From the NCBI GenBank assembly GCA_947627005.1, contig CANQUJ010000008.1, forward strand, positions 31,270 to 95,269: DNA of 64,000 nt, read 5' to 3'. Numbering within the stretch: the stretch's first letter is position 1; each line of letters starts with the position of its first letter. Below are positions 50,330 to 58,954 of this stretch, piece after piece. The position numbers and the translations under genes were made by a program. Source of the stretch: an uncultured Clostridia bacterium (GTDB taxonomy: Bacteria > Bacillota > Clostridia > Oscillospirales > Ruminococcaceae). The notes beneath the pieces are model-generated. The model was not told the DNA's origin. It made no database searches and was given only the letters and a program-made list of their open reading frames with translations.

Positions 50330-50809
50330 TTATTCCCCCGCCAGGTCGAGGCGGTGGCTTATAAGCTCGTCGCCGCGGTATTCGAGCTTTAAAAGAAAGA
50401 ATCTCGGCTCTTTGTCCAAAAGGTCGAGAAAGATTTTGTCGCCCTCCCAAATAGAAAGCTCGCGAACCTTAGTCTTCTCTATCCACTCAAGCTCGCCTTC
50501 GTCGCAGTCTGCGGCAAGCTCGCCCGAAAATTCCGCGCAGGAAAAAAGATGCATCTGCTCGGTCAGCGGCTCGCCCCGGGGCGAAATATAGCAGAAGGTT
50601 ATAAGCCCGCGATAGCGCGGATCTTTAAGCCTTAGGCCGGTCTCTTCAAAAGCCTCGCGGATAACGCAGTCGCGCGGAGACTCGCCCTCTTCAAGCTTTC
50701 CGCCTATCCCGAGCCACTTGTCGCGGTTCAGGTCGTTTTCCTTCTTGATTCGGTGCAGCATAAGATATTTCCCGCCGCGCTCGATGTAGCACAAAGACGA
50801 ATTTATCAT
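50330..50809 (-). CDS. NUDIX hydrolase (8-oxo-dGTP diphosphatase-like)
   Basis: Nudix box GGKLEEGESPRDCVIREAFEETGL. Confidence 0.93.
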   Translation of the reverse strand: MINSSLCYIERGGKYLMLHRIKKENDLNRDKWLGIGGKLEEGESPRDCVIREAFEETGLRLKDPRYRGLITFCYISPRGEPLTEQMHLFSCAEFSGELAADCDEGELEWIEKTKVRELSIWEGDKIFLDLLDKEPRFFLLKLEYRGDELISHRLDLAGE

Positions 50810-50931
50810 TCATAACCCCTCCGTTTTTATAAGTATATAACCTTTTCGCGCTCTTGACAACCCCCGGGGGATTTATTAAAATATATTAAAAGGTGAGGTA
50901 AATCGGCGTTTGTATGGGAGAAAACAATATA

Positions 50932-51126
50932 ATGAATAAAGCTCATGTGTTGCAAATCATCTTTGTAATGGTTCAAGTTATTGCCTTTATTCCTTTAACG
51001 GTAGAGGTGTTTGGAGGTATGAACACTGCCGTTATTTCCGTTTCGACGGCTGTAATAGGGGTCGGACTGCTTGGGAACATGATCTGCGCGATTATTAAAG
51101 CTCTTCAAGAATCGAAAAAGAAATAA
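50932..51126 (+). CDS. Small two-TM membrane protein
   Basis: MNKAHVLQIIFVMVQVIAFIPLTVEVFGGMNTAVISVSTAVIGVGLLGNMICAIIKALQESKKK. Confidence 0.55.
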   Translation: MNKAHVLQIIFVMVQVIAFIPLTVEVFGGMNTAVISVSTAVIGVGLLGNMICAIIKALQESKKK

Positions 51127-51165
51127 ATTCCTATTTATCCGCAAATCAAATAAGGAGGTATCTCA

Positions 51166-52224
51166 ATGCGGGCGCTTATCGCGATGAGCGGCGGGGTTGA
51201 CAGCTCGGTCGCGGCGAAGCTTATGAAGGACCGCGGGTTCGACTGTATCGGCTGTATGATGAAGCTTTACAATTCATTCGAGGGCGAAAAGGCCGCCGAG
51301 CGGGGCTGCTGTTCTTTGGAAGACGCGGCCGACGCGCGCAGCGTGGCCTTTTCTCTCGGCATGCCGTTTTACGTCTTCAATTTCTGCGACGGCTTTAAAG
51401 AAAACGTCGTAGACCGTTTTGTTTCGGAATATCTTAAGGGGCGGACCCCGAACCCCTGCATCGACTGCAACAGCTATATGAAGTTCGACAGGCTTTTTCT
51501 TAGGGCGAAGGAGCTTGAATGTGACAAAATCGCAACCGGCCACTATGCGAGGATTGAGCAAAGCGGCGGGAAATATGTCCTTAAAAAGGCCGTCGACCCG
51601 CAAAAAGACCAGAGCTATGTTTTATATCGCTTAACGCAGGAGCAGCTTTGCGCGACGGTCTTCCCGCTCGGCGAAATGAACAAGGCCGAGACGAGGAAGA
51701 TCGCCGAGGAATGTGGGTTTGTAAACGCCTTAAAGCGGGATTCGCAGGATATCTGTTTCGTTCCGAACGGCGACTATGCGGCGGTGGTAGAGGCTATCGC
51801 AGGCCCCTGCCCCGAGGGGGATTTTATCGACCCGGACGGAAAGGTCATCGGCAGGCACAGGGGGATAATCCGCTACACGATCGGGCAGCACAAGGGCCTT
51901 GGGGGGAACTATCCCGAGAGAATGTTCGTCGTCGCAGTCGACCCGGAAAAGAACACCGTCACCCTTGGGACGGAGGACAGGCTTTTCGGGCGGGAGCTTA
52001 TCGCCGAGCGCTTTAACTGGATATCCGGCGAGCCGCCGAGGGGGAAAATCGTATGCGAAGCTAAAATCAGATATCGCCACAAAGAGCAGCCCGCGACGGC
52101 GGAAGCGCTTCCGGACGGAAGGGTCAAGGTCGTCTTCGACGAGCCGCAAAGGGCGATAACCCCGGGGCAGTCGGCGGTTTTATACGACGGCGAAACCGTC
52201 TTGGGCGGGGGAATAATCGAATAA
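51166..52224 (+). CDS. mnmA: tRNA 2-thiouridine synthase MnmA
   Basis: AMSGGVDSSVAA PP-loop; TPNPCIDCNSYMKF; KDQSYVLYRL; DSQDICFV. Confidence 0.95.
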   Translation: MRALIAMSGGVDSSVAAKLMKDRGFDCIGCMMKLYNSFEGEKAAERGCCSLEDAADARSVAFSLGMPFYVFNFCDGFKENVVDRFVSEYLKGRTPNPCIDCNSYMKFDRLFLRAKELECDKIATGHYARIEQSGGKYVLKKAVDPQKDQSYVLYRLTQEQLCATVFPLGEMNKAETRKIAEECGFVNALKRDSQDICFVPNGDYAAVVEAIAGPCPEGDFIDPDGKVIGRHRGIIRYTIGQHKGLGGNYPERMFVVAVDPEKNTVTLGTEDRLFGRELIAERFNWISGEPPRGKIVCEAKIRYRHKEQPATAEALPDGRVKVVFDEPQRAITPGQSAVLYDGETVLGGGIIE

Positions 52225-52257
52225 AAAAATTCGAGGTCGAAAGCCTCGAATTTTTTA
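52223..52257. terminator. Bidirectional terminator between mnmA and the GH13 gene
   Basis: AAAAAAATTCGAGGTCGAAAGCCTCGAATTTTTTATGT. Confidence 0.8.
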
Positions 52258-52261
52258 TGTC

Positions 52262-53815
52262 TTAAATAAGATAGAACCCGGCGGACTGCGGCGGAACGGT
52301 TATTTTGCCGGAATTGAAGGAGATCTTTCCGCCGAGAGAGTAGAGTTCTTCTTTCGGGGAGAGCGCGCAGGAAAAGTCGGCGCTTTGGGCGGAGGGGTTT
52401 ATAATCACGAGGATTTTTTCGCCCTCGGCGCTTCGGAGATATGCGAGGGGATAGGCGCTTTTTTCGGCGTATATAAACTCTATATCGCCACGGCTTTGAA
52501 GCGCGCGGTGTGCCGATCTTAGGGCGATAAGCCGCTTGACTTCGTTATAGAGCGAGCTTTTATCGGCCGCCTGCGACTCGACCGTCGGGCGGTCTTTCGA
52601 GTCGTCCTGCTTTATATAAAGCTTTTCCTTCGGCGCGGCGCTGAAGCCGGCGTTCGCGGTGTTGTCCCACTGCATAGGCGAGCGGGAGCCGGTTCTTCCG
52701 TATCCGCCCTCGACCGAATCGAGCCCCTCGACGTATCTCATTCCGATCTCGTCGCCGTAGTAGATAAACGGCGCGCCGGGCATCGAGAGCAGGAAGGCGA
52801 ATGCGGTTTTAAGGCTTTCGCCGCCGACGGAGCGGGCAAGCCGGTCCATATCGTGGTTGCCGGAGGGGATGCAGATCAGGCCCTTTTCGCCCGCCTTTTC
52901 GCGGAGCGAGAGGTATTTTTTTACGAATTCGGAGATATCGCCCCTGCCGCGCTCGGAAAAATAGGGCTCGGCGCAGCGGAAGAGGTCGTTATAGTGAGAG
53001 GGGCCGAAGTGGAGGAGAAAGTCCATATGGAATCCGCCCAAGAGGGATTTATCCGGCTCGCCCCATTCAGAGATCATCGCGGCCTCGGGGAACTCTTTAT
53101 CCAAAAATTCGCGGATATTTTGCCAAAGTGCGATGGTGCCCTTGCCGTCTTCGTCGTTTTTGACGAGCGAGCCCGCCATATCGACCCTGAAGCCGTCGCA
53201 GCCCATAGAGAGCCAGAAGCGCATTATGTTTTTAAGCTCTTCGCGGGTGGCGATCGGCCCGGGGGCGTCGGTAGGCTGCTGCCAAGGGCGGTTGGGCTTA
53301 TAGAAGCCGTAGTTCAGCGCGGGCTGATGACTGAAAAAGTTTACGGCGCATGAGCCGTCGCGGTCGGAAATCCCCCTTATGCAGCCCATTCCTTCCGGCT
53401 CTTCCCAGACCGAATCGGTCCAGACGTATCGGTCGGTAAATTCGTTCTTTTCGGGGGACATCGACTTTTTGAACCACTCGTGTTCTACCGAGGTGTGCCC
53501 CGGGACGAGGTCTAAAAGAACATGAAGCCCGCGCTTGTGGGACTCTTCAAAAAGGCGCTTAAGGTCTTCGTTAGTGCCGTAGCGGGGCGCGGCGGAGTAG
53601 TAGTCGGAGACGTCGTAGCCGGCGTCGCCGAAGGGGGATTTGAAGCAGGGGTTGAGCCAAATCGCGTTGCAGCCGAGGTCTTTTATGTAGTCGAGCTTAG
53701 AGATTATACCGTCGAAGTCGCCGACGCCGTCGCCGTTGGAATCTTTAAAAGACTGGGGGTAGATTTCGTAGAAAACGGCGTTGTCGAGCCAAGACGGGCG
53801 GGTTGTTTCGGACAT
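52262..53815 (-). CDS. Alpha-amylase family GH13 protein (alpha-glucosidase-like)
   Basis: YEIYPQSFKDSNGDGVGDFDGIISKLDYIKDLG; CDGFRVDMAGS; MISEWGEP; IPSGNHDM. Confidence 0.94.
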   Translation of the reverse strand: MSETTRPSWLDNAVFYEIYPQSFKDSNGDGVGDFDGIISKLDYIKDLGCNAIWLNPCFKSPFGDAGYDVSDYYSAAPRYGTNEDLKRLFEESHKRGLHVLLDLVPGHTSVEHEWFKKSMSPEKNEFTDRYVWTDSVWEEPEGMGCIRGISDRDGSCAVNFFSHQPALNYGFYKPNRPWQQPTDAPGPIATREELKNIMRFWLSMGCDGFRVDMAGSLVKNDEDGKGTIALWQNIREFLDKEFPEAAMISEWGEPDKSLLGGFHMDFLLHFGPSHYNDLFRCAEPYFSERGRGDISEFVKKYLSLREKAGEKGLICIPSGNHDMDRLARSVGGESLKTAFAFLLSMPGAPFIYYGDEIGMRYVEGLDSVEGGYGRTGSRSPMQWDNTANAGFSAAPKEKLYIKQDDSKDRPTVESQAADKSSLYNEVKRLIALRSAHRALQSRGDIEFIYAEKSAYPLAYLRSAEGEKILVIINPSAQSADFSCALSPKEELYSLGGKISFNSGKITVPPQSAGFYLI

Positions 53816-54017
53816 ATGATCGATCCTTTCGAATTGATGTGGGGTGATAAAAGAATAACACGGAACGGGGGAAATGCAAGGGGGAGCGAAAGCAATTTTA
53901 GGAACGCTAAACTGCGGCGGAATGTAGATTTTAGGACAGCACGCAGGCGGCTAATAAAAAGGGACTCGGGTGCGCGGAGGACTGTTTTGCCGCTCTTATT
54001 ATATCAGAGCCTATAAC

Positions 54018-54139
54018 TTTCCCACCCGCCGTCCCCTATAAAAAGGAATTCGCTTCGCTCATACTATTTAAGTCACCCCGCCCCCGCCGGGGTTTGAGCG
54101 AAAGTATAAGTTTCTTGCAGCCCCCGCCCCTCGGGCAGG
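54018..54139. repeat. Truncated copy of the cluster A/B repeat block
   Basis: CCCACCCGCCGTCCCCTATAAAAAGGAATTCGCTTCGCTCATACTATTTAAGTCACCCCGCC... and GAGCGAAAGTATAAGTTTCTTGCAGCCCCCGCCCCTCGGGCAG, ending mid-hairpin. Confidence 0.8.
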
Positions 54140-54151
54140 TGTCCATAAAGA
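54140..54151. repeat. 12-bp inverted repeat, left copy
   Basis: TGTCCATAAAGA, perfect inverted match to 55134..55145. Confidence 0.85.
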
Positions 54152-54205
54152 AGTTTTCAATCAAAAAATCAATTTATGGCACCGTCAAGCGGAATTTAGG
54201 GCGAA

Positions 54206-54238
54206 AATAGGGCAAGGATAATCCTTGTCCTATTTTTT
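54206..54238. terminator. Bidirectional terminator next to the XRE gene
   Basis: AATAGGGCAAGGATAATCCTTGTCCTATTTTTTAT. Confidence 0.65.
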
Positions 54239-55051
54239 ATGCTTTCTTTTACCTCTGCCGTGTTTTCCCAACTTGCCCAAAATCTTCGACTTTGATATTG
54301 CGCTCAAAAGCGCAGCTTTCTCGTCAGGTTTCAAAGTGTTGTATGGGATTTGCAGTTGATTGCAGACTAAAAACAGCTGCTTTTCCCGGTCGCTCCCCTT
54401 AAAATTCATAACCTCATCAATCTTTTTCTGCGCTTCGTCTGCCGTGTAGGGCGCGTCCGCTGTCGTGCTGTCCGCAAAATGCTTTTCTCTGATGTCGTTA
54501 AGCATTGAGAGCAAATCTTGCGTCAAAACGCCCTCAATATAGTGCTTGTCTACATCTTCCGCAATCTCCAAAGTCCGTGTGTCTAAGCCGTTTACATCGC
54601 CGTTTTTCTTCAAGACATTAACCCTGCCGACATGCATGATTGAGGTAAATTCCTCGGTGTGCATTTCCGCGATTCTATCAACGAAAACCTCCGAATCAAC
54701 GAGCAGTCGCCTAAAGTTTTCATGACAAAGGATTTCACAAATTAGCCTATTATTTAGTTTTTCACTCTTCAAAATATCTGTCGCTTCATCACTCAAATGC
54801 AACTCACTAAGAGTTGTGTTTGGGTGATTTTTTGTTTCGGTTAAACCGAGCAAGTAGTCGGTAGAAACGCCATAAAATTCTGCGAGTGTGACGATTGCAA
54901 AGGGACTTATATCCTTATAGTCGTCGGTTTCGTATTTGCCAAGAGCTGACTTTGACAGACCAGTTTGCTCTGCCAACTCTTCTAAAGTCAAGTGCTTTTG
55001 CACTACCCTTAAATCTTTTAATCTTTCGGGAATTGTAAGTTTTGCATACAT
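54230..55051 (-). CDS. XRE-family transcriptional regulator
   Basis: HTH: RLKDLRVVQKHLTLEELAEQTGLSKSALGKYETDDYKDISPFAIVTLAEFYGVSTDYLLG. Confidence 0.92.
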   Translation of the reverse strand: MYAKLTIPERLKDLRVVQKHLTLEELAEQTGLSKSALGKYETDDYKDISPFAIVTLAEFYGVSTDYLLGLTETKNHPNTTLSELHLSDEATDILKSEKLNNRLICEILCHENFRRLLVDSEVFVDRIAEMHTEEFTSIMHVGRVNVLKKNGDVNGLDTRTLEIAEDVDKHYIEGVLTQDLLSMLNDIREKHFADSTTADAPYTADEAQKKIDEVMNFKGSDREKQLFLVCNQLQIPYNTLKPDEKAALLSAISKSKILGKLGKHGRGKRKHKK

Positions 55052-55103
55052 AATATCACCTCACTTCAATTATATCACAAAAATCTAAAAATTCCAAGAG
55101 CGT

Positions 55104-55132
55104 GGAAATTTTTGATTTTCAAGCAAATTTCC
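55104..55132. promoter_or_regulatory. Possible operator palindrome upstream of the XRE gene
   Basis: GGAAATTT-N13-AAATTTCC. Confidence 0.4.
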
Positions 55133-55133
55133 A

Positions 55134-55145
55134 TCTTTATGGACA
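55134..55145. repeat. 12-bp inverted repeat, right copy
   Basis: TCTTTATGGACA. Confidence 0.85.
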
Positions 55146-55632
55146 TACGGGAAAAGGGGTATTTTTACGCTATACTGTAATTGTCGAAAGACAGGCAGCT
55201 TGAAAATTGAATGACCGCGAGAAAGGGATATGCCCGTCGGTGAAGTTTGCGACGAAAGTCTTAACGACCGAGCGAATCAAGATGGGCGGCAACGTCAGTG
55301 TAGCGAAAACATGGCAGGAACGGCTTTCAGGAAAGCGGCAAAAACAGGGCAATCGCGAATCAGCGAATTTGTTATCTGACCAGTATGGATAACTATATCA
55401 AACCGCGTGACGTTGCATAGCAAACAAGGTTTGTTATGAAGTGCGAATGTTTTCTATTTAGCGAAAAGCCATGCTAAACGATGAAATCGACAATGCCAAG
55501 ATTGAACAGGTATACGCGCCAAGGAAAACTGAAAAGATAAGCAAAAACAGAAAAATACGCCTGACAGAAATGCACGTTTTCGGAAACGCGAACGTCGTAC
55601 ACGGTCAGGCGAATACAAAAATTGGAGGTAAT

Positions 55633-55851
55633 ATGAACATTAGAAACGAAATCAAATCTTATATCGTCCGCGAGGGACTAACAATGTCGGAGGTTGTAGA
55701 AAAGTTGGTCGAAGAACACGGCTGGAGTAGCAGTGTACCAAACTTTTCGGGCAAGCTCCAAAGAGGAAGTCTAAGATACAGCGAAGCAAAGGAATTGGCA
55801 GATGTGTTGGGCTATGAACTGATATGGCAGAAAAGAGGGCATAAATGGTAA
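55633..55851 (+). CDS. Small HTH-like protein
   Basis: SD ggaggt; MNIRNEIKSYIVREGLTMSEVVEKLVEEHGWSSSVPNFSGKLQRGSLRYSEAKELADVLGYELIWQKRGHKW. Confidence 0.7.
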   Translation: MNIRNEIKSYIVREGLTMSEVVEKLVEEHGWSSSVPNFSGKLQRGSLRYSEAKELADVLGYELIWQKRGHKW

Positions 55852-55908
55852 ATACTGGATATAATCGCAACTTCTTGCGAAAAATATCAAAAAAATCAGA
55901 AAAATGTA

Positions 55909-55937
55909 TTGACATTCTGTCGAAAGAGGTATATAAT
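55909..55937 (+). promoter_or_regulatory. Consensus sigma-A promoter
   Basis: TTGACA - 17 bp - TATAAT, perfect match. Confidence 0.85.
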
Positions 55938-55968
55938 ATGCTCAGCAGACCTGAGAGGAGGCTTCCGC

Positions 55969-56178
55969 GTGAAAATCAGTTATAAAAAGCTCTGGATCAG
56001 GCTCATCGAAAAAGAAATTTCGCCGGCGACGCTCCGAAAGGATCTGAACATCGCAACGGGGACGATGACGAAAATGCGAAAAAATGAGGAAGTCGCGATG
56101 TCGGTCCTGCTGCGGATATGCGAGTATCTCGACTGCAATATCGGAGATATTTGCGACGCGGTGAAGCCGGAAGAATAA
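55969..56178 (+). CDS. Small XRE/Cro-type HTH protein (GTG start)
   Basis: MKISYKKLWIRLIEKEISPATLRKDLNIATGTMTKMRKNEEVAMSVLLRICEYLDCNIGDICDAV; SD ggagg; start lies downstream of the promoter. Confidence 0.88.
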   Translation: MKISYKKLWIRLIEKEISPATLRKDLNIATGTMTKMRKNEEVAMSVLLRICEYLDCNIGDICDAVKPEE

Positions 56179-56194
56179 GTTTGGAGGGATAAAA

Positions 56195-57142
56195 ATGTCA
56201 TTTTGCACAAACTGCGGCAATCAGCTGCGCGAGGGCGCGAAGTTTTGCGACAACTGCGGGTTTCAAGTCGGCACACACGACGATGGCGCCATAAGACAGA
56301 CCGTCTTTGAGGGCAAAATACATAAGTGTCCCAACTGCGGTGAGATTGTCGAGGCATTTCAAGACGATTGCCCGGCTTGCGGATATCAGTTTAGAGACAC
56401 TACTGTTACTTCCTCTGTCAAGGAACTCGTTGACAAGTTACAGGAAATAGAAAACGAGCCCAAAAGACTTAACGTAGTAGAGTATTTTTTAAGTAACGGA
56501 TTAAGTCAAAAGGTTCGTAAACAAGTTTCGCTAATAAATAACTACACGATTCCGAATACCTATGAAGACATTTGGGAGTTTTTAATCCTTTCATCTTCAA
56601 GAATCAAAAATAACAATACCGCTGTTATTCCAACTCCGGACATCCGAGCGCTGTCAAGCGCATGGAAAGCAAAGTTTGACCAAGCTTATCACAAGGCAAT
56701 GCTTGTAATAGATACGCCGGAGGATATAGAAAGGATAAAAGACTTATATTCCCGGACGAAAGCCGAAGAGGCAAAGGCTCAAAGAAAACTGACAAAAAAT
56801 ATTGCAATTCCGGTTGCTGTCTTGTTTTCATTGCCAATCGTTTTATTTGTCGCTTTGATAATATTGCTCGGTTCGATGGGCTCCGGCTATGATAAGGGAG
56901 TAACCAAAGAAAGCGAGAGGCTTAATACAATTGTAGATGAAGTATATGATTATATTGACCAAGGGAATTATACAATGGCCCGCATAAAAGCTGCTTCATT
57001 ATCGTTTAATTTTACATCAGAATGGAGCAGCGATTACGAAGCCGTTGCGAAAAAATGGGACAAAACCCGAGAAGATCTTCTCGAAATAATAGACGAAGCC
57101 GAACAGGAATCGAAAAAACAAGTTAATACGGGAGGAAAATAA
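56195..57142 (+). CDS. Double zinc-ribbon membrane protein
   Basis: CTNCGNQLREGAKFCDNCG and CPNCGEIVEAFQDDCPACGYQF; TM IPVAVLFSLPIVLFVALIILLG. Confidence 0.8.
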   Translation: MSFCTNCGNQLREGAKFCDNCGFQVGTHDDGAIRQTVFEGKIHKCPNCGEIVEAFQDDCPACGYQFRDTTVTSSVKELVDKLQEIENEPKRLNVVEYFLSNGLSQKVRKQVSLINNYTIPNTYEDIWEFLILSSSRIKNNNTAVIPTPDIRALSSAWKAKFDQAYHKAMLVIDTPEDIERIKDLYSRTKAEEAKAQRKLTKNIAIPVAVLFSLPIVLFVALIILLGSMGSGYDKGVTKESERLNTIVDEVYDYIDQGNYTMARIKAASLSFNFTSEWSSDYEAVAKKWDKTREDLLEIIDEAEQESKKQVNTGGK

Positions 57143-57144
57143 AA

Positions 57145-58458
57145 ATGGCACTTTTCAGCAAAAATCACGATAAGCAATCCCACGCCTTTATGGACGTCAT
57201 TCGCTGCGACGAGCCGTCGTATCTGATCTGGAAATGGCGTCCCGCGGGCTCGCAGGCGGGCGGCAACAGGGAAAACGCGATCCGCTGGGGTTCTTCACTT
57301 CGCGTAAAGGACGGCGAGGTCGCGGTTTTTGTTTATAAGCAGAAAAACGGCGTGGCGCAGGATTTCATCGTCGGTCCGTATGACGAGATAATCAAAACCG
57401 CCAACTTTCCTATCCTTGCGAGCATCGTCGGACTTGCCTATGACGGCGGCTCTCCTTTTCAAGCCGAGGTCTACTTCATCAACCTCGCCCGAATCGTTCA
57501 GGTCAAATTCGGCGTTCCGTATTTTGAGGTATATGACCCGCGCTTCGGCGATTTCGGCGTTCCCGTCGCGGTGAGAGGCATTGTCAGCTTCCGCATTGAG
57601 GATTATCGGGAATTTATCAAGCTGCATAGGCTCAGCGAGTTTGATCTTGAAGATTTTCAGGCGCAGATTCGCGACGCCGTTTCAAGATATGTAAAGGACG
57701 CTGTCGCAAACGCCCCTGCCGCACATGATATTCCGCTTGTGCAGATCGAAACAAAGACCTCGGAGATAAATGACGATATTGAATATAACATCAGCGAGCG
57801 GCTCAAAGAGAGTTTCGGCGTGGTAGTGTCGGGCGTTGATATAAGTGCGATTGAACTTGACAAGTCGAGCGACAGCTACCGCCAGCTTATGGCAATCACA
57901 AAAGAAGTCACCACGAAAAAGGTCGCCGCCGAAACCTTGGATTACACCGAACGGCTAAGAATTCAGCGCGAGGAGGGTCAGTATGCGCAGCATAAGCAGA
58001 CCCAGACTGCTAACATCGGCGCGTATCAGGTCGAGAAGCAGGCAGAGGTCGGAATCGCGGGCGCGCAGGCTTTGGGACAGATGGGAGCAAACGGCGCGGG
58101 CGGCGTTGAGCTCGGCGGTGCGGGATTTAATCCTGCGGCTATGATGGCGGGAATGGCTCTCGGTGGAGCCGTCGGTCAGAACATCGCGGGGACGATGAAC
58201 GGAATAATGTCGGGCGCGGGCAAGTCCGCAGAAACGCCCCCGCCTGTTCCAAAAACGGCGTATTATGTCGCCAAAGACGGAAAGCCTACCGGGCCTTATG
58301 ATATGACCGCCCTTGCACAAATGGCGGTATCGGGACAGATGACTTCCGACAGCTTGGTGTGGCAAAGCGGCATGGAAAAATGGGCAAAGGCGGGCGCGGT
58401 AGATAATCTGAAAAAGATGTTTGAAACCGCAATACCGCCGATACCGAGCGAGGAATAA
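57145..58458 (+). CDS. SPFH-domain protein (virion core/YdjI-like) with C-terminal GYF_2 domain
   Basis: KDGEVAVFVYKQKNG...VEVYFINLARIVQVKFGVPYFEVYDPRFG...; C-terminal YYVAKDGKPTGPYDMTALAQMAVSGQMTSDSLVWQSGMEKWAKAG. Confidence 0.85.
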   Translation: MALFSKNHDKQSHAFMDVIRCDEPSYLIWKWRPAGSQAGGNRENAIRWGSSLRVKDGEVAVFVYKQKNGVAQDFIVGPYDEIIKTANFPILASIVGLAYDGGSPFQAEVYFINLARIVQVKFGVPYFEVYDPRFGDFGVPVAVRGIVSFRIEDYREFIKLHRLSEFDLEDFQAQIRDAVSRYVKDAVANAPAAHDIPLVQIETKTSEINDDIEYNISERLKESFGVVVSGVDISAIELDKSSDSYRQLMAITKEVTTKKVAAETLDYTERLRIQREEGQYAQHKQTQTANIGAYQVEKQAEVGIAGAQALGQMGANGAGGVELGGAGFNPAAMMAGMALGGAVGQNIAGTMNGIMSGAGKSAETPPPVPKTAYYVAKDGKPTGPYDMTALAQMAVSGQMTSDSLVWQSGMEKWAKAGAVDNLKKMFETAIPPIPSEE

Positions 58459-58524
58459 AGGTCTTGACATCGGCAAAGTTATCTTGCCACTGCTTCTGAA
58501 AATACAGAACTAAAGGAGAATATT

Positions 58525-58950
58525 ATGATTTCCGACGAATTGAGCAGTATTATAGAGCAACTGAAAAAGCAAGGACAGATGAGTTTTTGTCAACCTGTTG
58601 CAAAAGAGCAGATAGCAGAATTCGAGCAAAAAAACGGCTTTTCACTCCCTGCAAAATATAAGGAGTGGCTTCTGTTTTCTGACGGAGGCGAATGTTTTCT
58701 TCCTGCCGGTGTGCAGTTTTACGGTATATCGCACAAGCCGATTATAGATGTCAATGATAACGATAGGCTCAACGACAGCTATGTTGTTATAGGCGCACTT
58801 TCGACTGGCGATCCGATTTTATGCAAAAAGTCCGAGGAAGAAATATCCATATATAATCACGAAGCGGGTCGAATTGAGGACGATGAAAAATATAAGGATT
58901 TCTTTGAATTCTTAAACGACCTCTATGATTTGCTTGGAATAGGAGGGTGA
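58525..58950 (+). CDS. SMI1/KNR4 (SUKH) family, candidate immunity protein
   Basis: EQKNGFSLPAKYKEWLLFSDGGECFLPAGVQFYGI... Confidence 0.85.
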   Translation: MISDELSSIIEQLKKQGQMSFCQPVAKEQIAEFEQKNGFSLPAKYKEWLLFSDGGECFLPAGVQFYGISHKPIIDVNDNDRLNDSYVVIGALSTGDPILCKKSEEEISIYNHEAGRIEDDEKYKDFFEFLNDLYDLLGIGG

Positions 58951-58954
58951 TTCT

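Noticed and set aside
55207-55392. 61-aa ORF MNDREKGICPSVKFATKVLTTERIKMGG...
   Set aside because: No SD, no recognizable family; likely noncoding leader sequence of the island.
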